This document shows positions 35,965 to 45,852 of a stretch of DNA of 60,526 nt, in pieces. The stretch comes from Pseudomonadota bacterium (GTDB lineage: Bacteria > Myxococcota_A > Bradymonadia > Bradymonadales > GCA-2716585). The notes beneath the pieces are model-generated. The model did not search any database and was not told where the DNA came from. It worked only from the letters and a program-made list of their open reading frames with translations. The DNA lies in NCBI GenBank assembly GCA_005804885.1, contig SYOX01000322.1, positions 1 through 60,526 of the forward strand. Direction: 5' to 3'. The translations under genes were made by a program, and so were the position numbers. How positions within the stretch are numbered: position 1 is the first letter of the stretch; each line of letters opens with the position of its first letter.

Positions 35965-36444
35965 ATGAGCGGGCTTGAGCGGGCGCTGGCGCGCTGGTTG
36001 ACCGACAGAGATCTGATGGACCTCTCCGATGGGGAGGTGCTGGCCGTCGTCGACGCGCTGGCGCTGGCCATCTACGCCGACTTCAGCGTCAACCGCTTTG
36101 AGGACGACGCCTTCGAAAGCCTGGTCACGGCGCTGACCTGGGGCCGCGGTGGCGAGGACGGCCCGCTGGATCGCCCCGTGGAGGTCGCCAGGATGAGGGC
36201 GGGGGCCGTGACGACCCCCGAGGCGCTCGACGCCTTTGCGGCCAACGTGGCCGGGCGCCTGCCGGCCTCGGCGCTGGAGAAGGTCTACAGCATGATCGTG
36301 ACGATCGCGGTGGCCGACAACGAGATCAAGAGCGAGGAGGAGGACCTGCTGTCCTCCTTCGCCGGCGCCTTCGGCATCAAGGCCGAGCGCGCCGAGGCGA
36401 TCTACCGCGCGACGCTGCGCGCGCTGAACAAGATCGAGGGTTGA
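35965..36444 (+). CDS. TerB-like helical protein
   Basis: The 159-residue all-helical protein resembles TerB/DjlA-type domains: DALALAIYADFSVNRFEDDAFESLV in the first half and VTIAVADNEIKSEEEDLLSSFAGAFGI in the second, the two acidic EF-hand-like turns of the family. It has a paralogue in this window at 58421-58888. It is followed after 26 bp by the S9 peptidase gene. TerB domains are linked to stress and membrane-associated metal-binding systems; the role here is unknown. It is divergent from the SEDS-PBP operon with 284 bp between. Confidence 0.75.
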   Translation: MSGLERALARWLTDRDLMDLSDGEVLAVVDALALAIYADFSVNRFEDDAFESLVTALTWGRGGEDGPLDRPVEVARMRAGAVTTPEALDAFAANVAGRLPASALEKVYSMIVTIAVADNEIKSEEEDLLSSFAGAFGIKAERAEAIYRATLRALNKIEG

Positions 36445-36470
36445 CCCCGGCGCCCACCAGGAAGGACACC

Positions 36471-38468
36471 ATGACCGAGACGAGCCCCCTCGACGCCCGA
36501 CGCCTCACCGCGCTGCGGCGCGTCATCGCCGCTGTCCCCTCCCCCGACGGCCGCTGGATCGCGGCGTGCGTCGAGCGCCTCGACGAGGCCGGAGGCGCCT
36601 ACGCGGCGGATCTGTGGCGGGTGCCGCTGGACGGCGCGGCGCCCTGGGCGCTGACGCGGGGCGACTGGCGCGACGAGCAGCCCTGCTTCCGGGCCGACGG
36701 CGCGCTGGGCTTCCTGAGCGACCGCCCCGTCGGCGAGGCCAAGGGCGCAGGGCACAAGCGGCGCCAGGTCTGGCTGATGCCAGCGGGTGGCGGTGAGCCC
36801 GGCCCGCTGACCGACGAGCCGCTGGGGGTGTCGGGCTTCGCCTTCGCCCGCAAGGCCGACGTCCTCGTCGTCAAGGCGCCGATGCGACCAGGGGTGGCGC
36901 TCGAAAAGCAGCGCGAGGTCGACGACGACCGGCGCGAGCGCGGCCCCTCGGCGCTGCGCTACACGCGCGGCCCGGTCCGCCACTGGGATCATTGGCTGAC
37001 GGCGACCTTCGACCACCTCGTCGCCTTCGACGGCCAAGGCCAGCAGCGCCGCGATCTGACCCCGGAGGCCGGCCCCAGCGCCCGGATGTTGAGCTTCGAC
37101 CTGAGCGACGACGGCCGCCTGGTCGCCCTGACCGACGAGGCCCACAACCTCGCCGATCGGCTCTCGGATCGCGCCCTGCACGTGATCGAGGTCCGCACCG
37201 GCGCGCGGCGCCTGATCGCCCAGGGGCCGCGGACCACCTACGAGTCTCCGCGCCTGTCCCCCGATGGCGGGCGAGTCGCCGCCGTCAAGCACGTCCGCTC
37301 CGAGGCCCGGATGGGGCGCCCCGTCCTGTGCGTCATCCCCGTCGAAGGCGGCCCCGAGCTGCCCATTGCCGGAGATTGGGACCGATGGCCCTCGCTGTGC
37401 GGCTGGTCCGAGGACGGCCGCGACCTGATCGTCACCGCCGACGACGCCGGCCTCGTCCCGGTCTTCAAGGTCGACACCCTCCTGGGCGACGTGACCCGGA
37501 TCACCGCCGCCGGCTCGGGCGGCAGCCACTCGGACGTGGTGACCATCCCAGGCCACCACCGCCTCGTCGGCCTGCGCTCTCGCTTCATCCACCCCCCGGA
37601 GCCCTTCGTCGTCGATCTGATCGAGGACGCCAGGCCCTCCCTGGTCGCCTCGCTCAGCGGCTTCTCCGAGGAGGAGGGCCGCGCCATCGCCCAGATCGAG
37701 TCTCGCGCTGTGACCTCCACGCGCGGCCAGAGCTGCCAGAGCTTCCTGCTTCAACCCGCCCGCTCCAAACCCGGCGACAGACACCCGGCGCTGATCTGGA
37801 TCCACGGCGGCCCCATGGGCCAGTGGGCCGACGCCTGGCACTGGCGCTGGAACCCCCTGGTCGCCGTCGAACACGGCTTCGTCGTCTCCATGCCCAACCC
37901 CACCGGCTCGACCGGCTTCGGCCAGCAGACCATCGAGGGGATCTGGGGCAACACCTGGGGCGAGCAGTGCTACGACGACGTCATGGCCGTCGCCGACGAT
38001 CTGCAAGGTCTTGAATTTGTAGATAAAAACAGAATGGGGGCGATGGGCGGCTCCTTCGGCGGCTACATGACGAACTGGATCGGGGTCAACACCGATCGCT
38101 TCAAGGCGCTGGTGACCCACGCGAGCATCTACGACATGGCGGCCTTCCACGGCGTCACCGATGCCCCGCCGTGGTGGGTGCTGATGATGGGCGGCCTGAC
38201 CCCGTGGGACAACCCAGCGGAGTTCTGCCGCCACTCGCCCCACCGCCTGATCCAGCGCTGGAAGACCCCCGCGCTCATCATCCACGGGGAGCGGGACTTT
38301 CGCGTGCCCGTCGGCGAGGCGCTGGCGCTCTTCGAGGCGCTCCAGGCCCACGACGTCCCCTCAGAGCTGCTCATCTTCCCGGACGAGAACCACTGGATCC
38401 TCAAGCCGCGCAACATCGTCGCCTGGTACGAGGCCGTCATGGACTTCATGCTCACCCACCTGGGCTAA
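36471..38468 (+). CDS. S9 family serine peptidase (acylaminoacyl-peptidase/DPP-like)
   Basis: The 665-residue protein has an N-terminal beta-propeller (about 20-400, with repeated blade motifs such as SFDLSDDGRLVALTDE and SPRLSPDGGRVAAVKH) and a C-terminal alpha/beta hydrolase with catalytic S528 (GGSFGGYM), D609 (HGERDFRVP) and H641 (ENHWILKP). IHGGPMGQW is the oxyanion region. No signal peptide, so cytoplasmic cleavage of oligopeptides is expected. ATG 36471 has GGAAGGA upstream; it follows the TerB-like gene in the same operon. Confidence 0.93.
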   Translation: MTETSPLDARRLTALRRVIAAVPSPDGRWIAACVERLDEAGGAYAADLWRVPLDGAAPWALTRGDWRDEQPCFRADGALGFLSDRPVGEAKGAGHKRRQVWLMPAGGGEPGPLTDEPLGVSGFAFARKADVLVVKAPMRPGVALEKQREVDDDRRERGPSALRYTRGPVRHWDHWLTATFDHLVAFDGQGQQRRDLTPEAGPSARMLSFDLSDDGRLVALTDEAHNLADRLSDRALHVIEVRTGARRLIAQGPRTTYESPRLSPDGGRVAAVKHVRSEARMGRPVLCVIPVEGGPELPIAGDWDRWPSLCGWSEDGRDLIVTADDAGLVPVFKVDTLLGDVTRITAAGSGGSHSDVVTIPGHHRLVGLRSRFIHPPEPFVVDLIEDARPSLVASLSGFSEEEGRAIAQIESRAVTSTRGQSCQSFLLQPARSKPGDRHPALIWIHGGPMGQWADAWHWRWNPLVAVEHGFVVSMPNPTGSTGFGQQTIEGIWGNTWGEQCYDDVMAVADDLQGLEFVDKNRMGAMGGSFGGYMTNWIGVNTDRFKALVTHASIYDMAAFHGVTDAPPWWVLMMGGLTPWDNPAEFCRHSPHRLIQRWKTPALIIHGERDFRVPVGEALALFEALQAHDVPSELLIFPDENHWILKPRNIVAWYEAVMDFMLTHLG

Positions 38469-38620
38469 GATCCCTCCCAGGGGATCCCCCAGGCCGGGTG
38501 GGCTTCGAGCCGACGACGCCGACCTCGCCGTGAGGCGCCCGCCGTCGTTAGATCCGACTGGGCACGCCGTCGTTGGGGGAAGGTCGGGCGTCTGGTGACT
38601 TGTGCTCCCTGGAGGTGGTC

Positions 38621-41600
38621 ATGGGCTCGATGAAGGTCGATGGTTCAGTTCAGCGCGGCGGCGCGGCGCTGCGGGCGTCGCTGATCGTCATTCTTGGGAC
38701 GCAGGGCTTCGCCGGCTGCGCCACCCCCTCGTCGACTGACGAGCCAGCGAGGGAGATCGCCGAAGAGAAGCGCAAGGGCGCCGAGGCGGCGGCGCTCCAC
38801 TTCGGCGCCCCAACCTCCCCCAGAGCGAGCTTCGCCGTGATGACGGTGCCCGACCAGCCCTCGCCCTTGGAGATGCGCGGGCTGCGGGTGGAGGTGGAGG
38901 TGGACGGGCGCATGGCGCGCACCGAGGTCACCCAGGTCTTCTACAACCATACTGATCGGGAGCAGGAGGGGACCTACACCTTCACGCTGCCGCGAGGGGC
39001 GGCGATCGCGCGGCTGTCGATGGACGTCAAGGGGAAGATGGTCGAGGGCGAGCTCGTCGAGCGCGAGCAGGCTCGGAGCATCTACGAGGGGATCGTCCAC
39101 AAGAAGAAGGACCCCGCGCTGATGGAGTGGCAGGGCGGCGAGCGCTTCGAAACGAGCGTCTTCCCCATCGAGCCGACCTCGACCAAGACGGTCCTGCTGG
39201 CCTACGAGCAGCTCCTGCCCGAGCAGGACGGTGAGGCGATCTACCGCTACGAGCTGCCAAGCTTCGAAGGCGAGCCCGAGGGCAGCCACATCAGCGCCTT
39301 CTTCTTCCACATGCGGGCGCGGGGAGCCGGCGCGGTGACCTTCTCGGGCTTCCCAGCCGAGGTGGTGGCGAGCGAGGAGGGCGCGCAGGTCGTGGTGGAG
39401 CTCGACCGCTTCAGGCCCTCCGGTCCTTTCGAAGTGCGCCTGGATCGAGGCGATCGCGCCGAGGTGGCGATGAGCGTCTCCCGGCGCGGGGCGGAGCGCT
39501 TCTTCCTGGCCGACGTGGCGCCCTCGCTGCCCGAGCGGCCCGCAGGCGAGGTCCGGGATCTGGTGCTGGCGGTGGACACGTCGGCGGGGATCGGGCGCGT
39601 GGAGCTGGAGCGGGTCAAGGCGACCGCAGCGGGGATGATCGCGGCGCTGCCCGAGGGCGCGCGGGTCGAGGTGGTCTCTGGAGACCATCGGGTCAAGGCG
39701 TGCGGCGCCCCGGCTGGCGCCAGAAATCGACCGGCGGCCGCGGCGTGCGTGGGCGAGTTGACCTCGGGCGGCGGCACGGATCTGGAGGGGTTGCTGGCGG
39801 CGGCGGCGTCCGCGGGGCAGGCGATGGGCCGCCCGGCGTCGATCGTGATTTTTAGCGATGGGGTGGCCTCGCTTGGGGAGCTGGACGGGGATCTGATGCT
39901 GGCCGGTGCGCGGCGGCGGGCCTCCGCGGCGATGTCCTTGCACGCCGTGGCGGTGGGGCACGTGCCGGATCTGGGGTGGCTCGGTGCGCTGGCGGGCGCT
40001 GGCCGGGGACACCTGATGCAGCTGACGCCGGGCGATGATCCGGCGCAGGCCGCGAAGGACATCGCCCAGAAGGCGCGCGAGCCGCTGCTGACCGATCTGA
40101 GCGCGTCGGTCATCGAGGGGGAGGTCGAGGGGCTGAGCCCGGGCGGACGGGTGAACCTCTCGCGCGGTCAGTCCCTGGCGATCCTGGGCCGGGTGATCGG
40201 GGATGGTCGGGCGCGCATCGCGCTCAGGGGCCTTTACGACGGCGCGGCCTATGAGCGGATCCTGACGGTGGACGCGGCGCAGGCGCCCGAGGGCGGCGCG
40301 CTGCCGAGGTTCTGGGCGCGGGCGTGGATCTCGGGGATGGAGCAGGGGGACGTCGATCGGCCCCGCGTGGTGGCGGCCTCGCTCAAGTATGGGGTCATGA
40401 GCCGGTACACGTCCTTCCTGGTGCTTGAGAGCGAGGAGGCCTATGAGCGCTTCAAGATCGCGCGGAGGAAGGAGCAGGAGCGCGTCGAGGCGCAGGCCAA
40501 CCTGACCAAGGGCGTCGGTGATCTCAAGGCGGTGATGGAGGGGGTCAAGTCCCCCGATCCCGAGTCGAAGCCCGACGGCGAGATCGTGGGTGAGCTTCAA
40601 GAAAAGCTGGTGAAGGTCGAGGAGAGCGATCAGCTCCTGGAGGTGGACAAGCCCAAGCCGGTGGAGGAGATGAACAAGCGCCTGGAGCGGCTCGATCCGG
40701 AGAAGGTCGAGGCGCCAGCGCGCCTGGAGCCCTTGCAGCGGCTTGAGGAGAGGCTCGACTGGGATGGGGATCTTGCCAAGGACATGGAGCCATCGACGGG
40801 CGCCGAGAAGAAGAAGTCGAAGCAAGGCGGCAAGAGGCGCGAGATCACGGAGGAGGACATCCTGGAGATGTGGTCGGTGCGCGGGAGCGCGGACGCGGCG
40901 TTGCGATCGCGGCTGATGGCGATGATGATCAGGATCGGGCGCGAGGGTGAGGCGTCGGCCTTCCTGGCCGAGAGCGTCGAGGCCTTCAAGGCGGACGAGG
41001 TGGGTCTGCAGGGGCTCTTCGGCGAGGCCGCCGTCAGGCGTCAATTCTCCAATGAGTACAAGCGCTTGCTGACGTCCATGGTGGCCGATGGGCGGGGCGG
41101 AAGTGAGGTGGCGCTGGCGCTGTGGTCGCACCTGGTGGAGATGGGGCAGCTCAAGGAGCTGCGGGCGATCTTCGAGGCGAGGGGGTTGCCAGTGGGGGTG
41201 ATGGGCGAGGGGCTGAGGTCGCTGGCGGAGGCGGACGAGGGTGAGGCGGTGGCGATGATCGAGGCTTGGAGGGCGTCGGGGAGGGTGGTCGAGGCGGCGA
41301 TCTTCGGGGCGCTCGACGAGGCGGCGGTGCGTGTTCAGCGGTTGAGGCTGGCGAGGCTGGAGAGCGCGGGTCGGTTGGTGGTGGAGGGGGATCTTCGGGT
41401 GGAGGTCGTTGGGGCCTATGTCGAGGTGGGGGTGGAGGTGGGTCGGTCGGCCGAGGCGCTGGCGCTGGTGGAGCGGGTGTGCCGCCCGGAGGTCATGCTC
41501 GGCGGCGCGGACGCGGCGGCGTGCCTGGGGTGGCTGTCGCGCTTCGGGGTCGAGGGAGAGGGTTTGAGGGCGGTGGTTGTGGCGCGTCGGCTGGTGGAGA

Positions 41601-42298
41601 TCCGGTCGCTGAGGGATCGGGATGTGGGCGAGCGGTCGTTGATATTGGAGGCGGCGAGGTTGCTGGAGTCGCAGGGTCGGGGTGAGGAGGCGGCGAGGTG
41701 CTTGAGCGAGCTTGTGGAGTTTGCGCCGCACGACTTTGAGTCCAGGAGCGTGTACGCCGAGGCGCTCTCGGAGCGGGAGGAGTTGGTCGGGGCGTGCGAG
41801 CAGTATGGGACGGCGGCGCAGCTCAACCCGTCCAGGCGCGAGGTCTTCCGGGCGATGGTGGGGTTGCGTCGCCGTGAGGGGGCCGAGGCGGGGTCGCTGC
41901 GGGAGTGTCTGGTGCGTGGGGTGTCGAAGTTGCCGGTGGTGCGCGATCTGTCGATGGTGATGACGTGGGAGGATCCGAGCGCCGACGTGGATCTGCACGT
42001 CTTCGAGCCGGGGGGCGCGGAGGTGTCGTACCAGGCGTTGGAGTCGGAGGCCGGCGGGCTGCTCTATTACGATGTCACGGACGGCTTCGGGCCTGAGATC
42101 TATGTGATGGGGAGTGCGCCGAAGGGGGTCTATCGCCTCAAGGTGGTCTATTACAGGGGCGAGCAGCGGTCGCTCAGGGGAGTGTTGACGGTGTTGAGGC
42201 GGGCGGGCTCGCCGGAGGAGACGCGGCAGGACATCCCCTTTGTCTTGCCAAAGGCCGACAGCGGGGTTCAGATCCCGGTGGGGAGCTTGCGGCTCTGA
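38621..42298 (+). CDS. VIT/vWA lipoprotein with TPR-like and DUF2135-like end
   Basis: The 1225-residue protein has a lipobox-like GFAGC near residue 33. A VIT domain follows at about 70-200 (VEVDGRMARTEVTQVFYNHTDREQEGTYTFTLPRG in part, with ARSIYEGIVHKKKDPALMEW) and a vWA domain at about 315-480. The MIDAS is degenerate (VDTSAGI). A charged, probably coiled, region spans 620-780, helical repeats 800-1120, and the C-terminal DVDLHVFEPGG / GFGPEIYVMGSAPKGVYRLKVVYYRG is the DUF2135/YfaP pattern. ATG 38621 with GGAGG five bases upstream is preferred over 38573. Probably an envelope scaffold; it follows the S9 gene by 152 bp. Confidence 0.82.
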   Translation: MGSMKVDGSVQRGGAALRASLIVILGTQGFAGCATPSSTDEPAREIAEEKRKGAEAAALHFGAPTSPRASFAVMTVPDQPSPLEMRGLRVEVEVDGRMARTEVTQVFYNHTDREQEGTYTFTLPRGAAIARLSMDVKGKMVEGELVEREQARSIYEGIVHKKKDPALMEWQGGERFETSVFPIEPTSTKTVLLAYEQLLPEQDGEAIYRYELPSFEGEPEGSHISAFFFHMRARGAGAVTFSGFPAEVVASEEGAQVVVELDRFRPSGPFEVRLDRGDRAEVAMSVSRRGAERFFLADVAPSLPERPAGEVRDLVLAVDTSAGIGRVELERVKATAAGMIAALPEGARVEVVSGDHRVKACGAPAGARNRPAAAACVGELTSGGGTDLEGLLAAAASAGQAMGRPASIVIFSDGVASLGELDGDLMLAGARRRASAAMSLHAVAVGHVPDLGWLGALAGAGRGHLMQLTPGDDPAQAAKDIAQKAREPLLTDLSASVIEGEVEGLSPGGRVNLSRGQSLAILGRVIGDGRARIALRGLYDGAAYERILTVDAAQAPEGGALPRFWARAWISGMEQGDVDRPRVVAASLKYGVMSRYTSFLVLESEEAYERFKIARRKEQERVEAQANLTKGVGDLKAVMEGVKSPDPESKPDGEIVGELQEKLVKVEESDQLLEVDKPKPVEEMNKRLERLDPEKVEAPARLEPLQRLEERLDWDGDLAKDMEPSTGAEKKKSKQGGKRREITEEDILEMWSVRGSADAALRSRLMAMMIRIGREGEASAFLAESVEAFKADEVGLQGLFGEAAVRRQFSNEYKRLLTSMVADGRGGSEVALALWSHLVEMGQLKELRAIFEARGLPVGVMGEGLRSLAEADEGEAVAMIEAWRASGRVVEAAIFGALDEAAVRVQRLRLARLESAGRLVVEGDLRVEVVGAYVEVGVEVGRSAEALALVERVCRPEVMLGGADAAACLGWLSRFGVEGEGLRAVVVARRLVEIRSLRDRDVGERSLILEAARLLESQGRGEEAARCLSELVEFAPHDFESRSVYAEALSEREELVGACEQYGTAAQLNPSRREVFRAMVGLRRREGAEAGSLRECLVRGVSKLPVVRDLSMVMTWEDPSADVDLHVFEPGGAEVSYQALESEAGGLLYYDVTDGFGPEIYVMGSAPKGVYRLKVVYYRGEQRSLRGVLTVLRRAGSPEETRQDIPFVLPKADSGVQIPVGSLRL

Positions 42299-42353
42299 GG
42301 GGCCACCTGGTTGTCGGAGCGCGGGGCGGTCGGGGGGCTCGGGGGGGGCGGGG

Positions 42354-43214
42354 ATGGAGGCGGTGTTCAAGGCGGGGTTCGCGATCTGGGGTTACAAGGG
42401 GTGGATCGGGGATTTCTTCCCGGTCGGGAGCCCCTCGTCCGAGTTGTTGAGGCTCTACGGAGAGCGGGTCGAGGCGGTGGAGGGCAACACGACCTTCTAC
42501 GCGGTGCCCTCGGCCGAGGTGGTGGCGTCGTGGGCTTCGAAGGTGCCGGAGGGCTTTCGCTTCTGCCCGAAGCTGCCGCAGGCGGTCAGCCACGATGGCG
42601 CGTTGGCGCCGAAGGTGGACGAGGCGCTGTCGTTTCTGGAGCGGATGCAGGGGCTGGGCGAGCGCCTGGGGCCGCTGATCGCGCAGCTCCCGCCGAGCTA
42701 TGGTCCTGAGATGATTGAGGATCTTGGCCTTTTTCTGGAGCGCTGGCCGCGAGGCGAGGCGCCGCTGGCGGTGGAGGTGCGCCACCTGGGTTGGTTCGAG
42801 GCGCCGGGGGCCGAGGCGCTGGAGGGGCTGCTGGGCGATCTGGGGGTGGGGCGCGCGATTCTGGATGCGCGGCCGATCTACCACAACGCCCCCTCGGCGG
42901 AGCTGCTGGAGTCCTGCCGCAAGCCGGACGTGCCGCTGACGACCAGCGCGCCGTCGACCTTCAGCGTGGTGCGCTACATCAGCCACCCGGAGCCCTCGCT
43001 CAACGACGCCTTCTTGCGGGTGTGGGCGCGGAGGGTCGGGGCCTGGCTCGACGCGGGGATCTCGGTCTACTTCTTCGTCCACTGCCCGCAGGAGGAGCGC
43101 TCGCCGGCGGTCCTGCGCCGGCTCTTCGAGATCCTGGAGGATGCGGGCGTGGGCGTGTCGCCGCCGCCCTGGTTTGCGATCAAGCCGCCGCCGAAGCAGC
43201 TGGCGTTGTTCTAG
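42354..43214 (+). CDS. DUF72 (YecE-like) protein
   Basis: The 286-residue TIM-barrel-like protein has DUF72 hallmarks: IWGYKGWIGDFFP near the start, VEGNTTFYAVPS, GFRFCPKLPQAVSH, LAVEVRHLGWF and VYFFVHCPQEE. Biochemical function unknown. ATG 42354 follows a G-rich run. Its TAG stop (43212-43214) is part of the CTAG that opens the element at 43211. 55 bp downstream of the VIT/vWA gene. Confidence 0.9.
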   Translation: MEAVFKAGFAIWGYKGWIGDFFPVGSPSSELLRLYGERVEAVEGNTTFYAVPSAEVVASWASKVPEGFRFCPKLPQAVSHDGALAPKVDEALSFLERMQGLGERLGPLIAQLPPSYGPEMIEDLGLFLERWPRGEAPLAVEVRHLGWFEAPGAEALEGLLGDLGVGRAILDARPIYHNAPSAELLESCRKPDVPLTTSAPSTFSVVRYISHPEPSLNDAFLRVWARRVGAWLDAGISVYFFVHCPQEERSPAVLRRLFEILEDAGVGVSPPPWFAIKPPPKQLALF

Positions 43215-43402
43215 AACGCTGATGGGTTTGAGGGACCGAGGCCGGCGAGGCCGACAGCGTCGAGGCCAAGGAGGAGAGCACAGGCGGGCCGTTGGCCCGC
43301 CGGCACAAGCTGTGCTCGCATCGACGACGCCGGCATCGATCTTGCCGACGGCGTCGTTGTCGGCCCGTTGGCCGACGGGAGTCAAACCGGTCAGCGTTCT
43401 AG
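43211..43402. repeat. CTAG-type element, copy C1 (long form)
   Basis: 192 bp bounded by CTAG on both sides (43211-43214 and 43399-43402). The left end reads CTAGAACGCTGATGGGTTTG and the right end CAAACCGGTCAGCGTTCTAG. The interior resembles copy A (GAGGCCAAGGAGGAGAGC, GACGGGAGTC) and carries GC-rich dyads. The left CTAG provides the stop codon of the DUF72 gene. It shares its right CTAG with copy C2. Confidence 0.88.
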
Positions 43403-43454
43403 AGGGTCGATGGGTTTGACTCTGGCCGGTCCCTCAAACCCATCAGCGTTCTGG
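43399..43454. repeat. CTAG-type element, copy C2 (short hairpin form)
   Basis: 56 bp, the same length as copy B: from CTAGAGGGTCGATGGGTTTG to CAAACCCATCAGCGTTCTGG, a stem with a short loop. It is directly joined to copy C1 through a shared CTAG and lies 54 bp upstream of the polyphosphate kinase start, where it may affect that gene's promoter or 5' leader. Confidence 0.85.
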
Positions 43455-43508
43455 TCAGGGCGGCAGGCTGTGGTAGATTGGGGGGAGGAGAGAGCGCAGG
43501 AGGTGTCG

Positions 43509-45719
43509 ATGAGCGAGCAGGCAGAGGGAGCCGAGCAGGAGGCGGTCGAGGAGGCGGTCGAGGAGGCGGTCGAGGAGCCGCTCGACGCGCTGGAGCTGGA
43601 CGATCCGGGCCTGTACCTCAACCGCGAGTTGAGCCTGCTGGAGTTTCAGCGGCGCGTGCTCGAGGAGGCCAAGGACGTGCGCAACCCGCTGCTGGAGCGG
43701 GTCAAGTTCCTGTCGATCGTCCATTCGAACCTGGACGAGTTCTTCATGGTCCGTGTCGCGGGGCTCAAGCAGCAGGTCGACGCGGGGGTGGCCGAGCGCT
43801 CGCCGGACGGGATGACGGCGGCCGAGCAGCTTGCCCAGGTGCGCCGCGTGGGCTACGAGCTGCTCGTCGAGGCGCAGCGCTGCCTGTCCGACGACCTCGT
43901 CCCGCGACTGGACAGGGCGGGCATCCACCTGATGGACTACGCCGATCTGAAGTCCAAGCAGCGCGCGGCGGTCGACAGCTACTTCGACGAGGTTGTCTTC
44001 CCGGTGTTGACGCCGCTGGCCTTTGATCCGAGCCACCCCTTCCCTCACATCTCGCACTTGAGCTTGAACCTGGCCATCTTGATCAAGGATCAGGAGGGCG
44101 CCAAGCACTTCGCCCGGCTCAAGGTGCCGGCCTCGCTGCCGCGGGTCGTGCCGCTCAAGGGCTCCTCGGGCGGTGTGCGCAAGGACGGCACGGTGCCGCA
44201 CCACCATTACTTCGTGTGGCTGGAGCAGGTCATTGCGGCGCGGCTCGACGCGCTCTTCCCGGGGATGGAGGTGCTGGAGGTCCACCCCTTCCACATCACG
44301 CGGGACGCGGACATCGACATTCAGGAGTTGGAGGCCTCCGATCTGCTGGAGACCATCGAGCAGGGCTTGCGGCAGCGGCGCTTCGGGCAGGTGGTGCGGG
44401 TGATGATCAACTCGGCCATGCCGCAGCGCCTGCGCGACATCCTGGTCCACCACCTGGAGTTGGACACGAACGACATCTACATGCTCAAGGGTCCGCTGGA
44501 CTTCAGCGGCCTGACGGGCCTGTTGAGCGTCGACCGCTTCGATCTCAAGGATCCGCCCTTCAGGCCGGGCCTGCCGCCGAGCCTGGAGGCGGCCAAGGAG
44601 AGCGGGGGGATCTTCGCCGCGATCCGCCGCGGCGACGTGCTGGTGCACCACCCCTACGACTCGTTCATCCCGGTGGTGGAGTTTCTGCAGAGCGCGGCGC
44701 GCGATCCGGACGTGCTGGCGATTAAGCAGACCCTCTACCGCGTCGGGCGCAACTCGCCCGTGGTGCGCGCGCTGCTGGAGGCGCGCGAGCACGGCAAGCA
44801 GGTGGCCGTCCTGGTCGAGCTCAAGGCCCGCTTCGACGAGGAGAGCAACATCTCGTGGGCCAGGGCGCTGGAGCGCGAGGGGGTCCACGTCGTCTACGGC
44901 CTGCTGGGCCTCAAGACGCACTCGAAGATCGCGCTGGTCGTCCGCAAGGAGGGCGACCAGATCCGTCGCTACGTGCACCTGTCGACGGGCAACTACAACT
45001 CGCACACGGCCCACATCTACACCGACGTGGGCTTCTTCACCTGCGACGAGAAGATCGGCGACGACGCCTCGCACCTGTTCAACTACCTGACCGGCTACTC
45101 GGCCAAGCGCGACTACCACAAGCTGCTGGTGGCCCCCGTCAAGATGCGCGAGGGGCTCGCCGCGCTCGTGCGCCGCGAGATCGAGCACCAGCTCGCCGGC
45201 CGTGAGGGTCACCTCATCCTCAAGACCAACTCGCTGATCGACGCCGAGCTGATCGTCCTGCTCTACGAGGCCTCCCGCGCCGGGGTCAAGATCGACCTGC
45301 TCGTCCGAGGCATCTGCAGCCTGAGGCCCGGGGTGCCCGGGTTGAGCGAGAACATCCGCGTGTTGAGCGTCGTGGGGCGCTTCCTGGAGCACAGCCGGAT
45401 CTACTACTTCGCCAACGGTGGCCGACCCGACATCTACCTCGGCTCGGCCGATCTGATGCCGCGCAACCTCGATCGGCGCGTCGAGACCCTCTTCCCCCTC
45501 AAGGACAAGGAGATGATCCGGCATGTGCGCGAGGACATCCTGGGCATCTACCTGACCGACAACTGCCGCTCGCGGCTGATGCGCTCGGACGGCTCCTACC
45601 AGCGCCTCTTTCCTGAACCGGGCCAGGCCGAGCTCGACTCCCAGCGCTGGTTCCTGACCCAGCGCCAGCGCCCGCGCGAGAGCGAGGCGGCCCTCCAGGC
45701 CCGCCGCTACGACGACTGA
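43509..45719 (+). CDS. ppk1: polyphosphate kinase 1
   Basis: The 736-residue enzyme polymerises ATP gamma-phosphate into polyphosphate. PPK1 order is intact: YLNRELSLLEFQRRVLEEA near the start, SNLDEFFMVRVAGL, HPYDSF with QTLYRVG, the phosphorylated His in GLKTHSKIALVVR, and YVHLSTGNYN with YTDVGFFT. A short acidic N-terminal repeat (EAVE units, from 12-bp repeats at 43539-43574) precedes the N domain and is not typical. ATG 43509 has AGGAGG five bases upstream. Confidence 0.97.
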   Translation: MSEQAEGAEQEAVEEAVEEAVEEPLDALELDDPGLYLNRELSLLEFQRRVLEEAKDVRNPLLERVKFLSIVHSNLDEFFMVRVAGLKQQVDAGVAERSPDGMTAAEQLAQVRRVGYELLVEAQRCLSDDLVPRLDRAGIHLMDYADLKSKQRAAVDSYFDEVVFPVLTPLAFDPSHPFPHISHLSLNLAILIKDQEGAKHFARLKVPASLPRVVPLKGSSGGVRKDGTVPHHHYFVWLEQVIAARLDALFPGMEVLEVHPFHITRDADIDIQELEASDLLETIEQGLRQRRFGQVVRVMINSAMPQRLRDILVHHLELDTNDIYMLKGPLDFSGLTGLLSVDRFDLKDPPFRPGLPPSLEAAKESGGIFAAIRRGDVLVHHPYDSFIPVVEFLQSAARDPDVLAIKQTLYRVGRNSPVVRALLEAREHGKQVAVLVELKARFDEESNISWARALEREGVHVVYGLLGLKTHSKIALVVRKEGDQIRRYVHLSTGNYNSHTAHIYTDVGFFTCDEKIGDDASHLFNYLTGYSAKRDYHKLLVAPVKMREGLAALVRREIEHQLAGREGHLILKTNSLIDAELIVLLYEASRAGVKIDLLVRGICSLRPGVPGLSENIRVLSVVGRFLEHSRIYYFANGGRPDIYLGSADLMPRNLDRRVETLFPLKDKEMIRHVREDILGIYLTDNCRSRLMRSDGSYQRLFPEPGQAELDSQRWFLTQRQRPRESEAALQARRYDD

Positions 45720-45852
45720 CCGTCCGCGTGGCGCTCTGCGGCGCCCATCGCCGGGGTGCGTCGCCCTCATGTCGATGATTGACTTATGCAGGGCTGGCGG
45801 GCATCTTTGCGGTCTTCAAGGTTGCCCCCTTGTGCTATGAGAGGTGTGGTCT

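Noticed and set aside
38490..38530. A tRNA-like T-loop (GGCTTCGAGCC) after the S9 peptidase gene
   Set aside because: No acceptor stem or D/anticodon arms can be formed without running into the S9 coding sequence.
38645..42370. A minus-strand frame of the same length as the VIT/vWA gene
   Set aside because: Exact antisense shadow with Arg/Pro/His-rich composition; the plus strand shows VIT, vWA and DUF2135 motifs.
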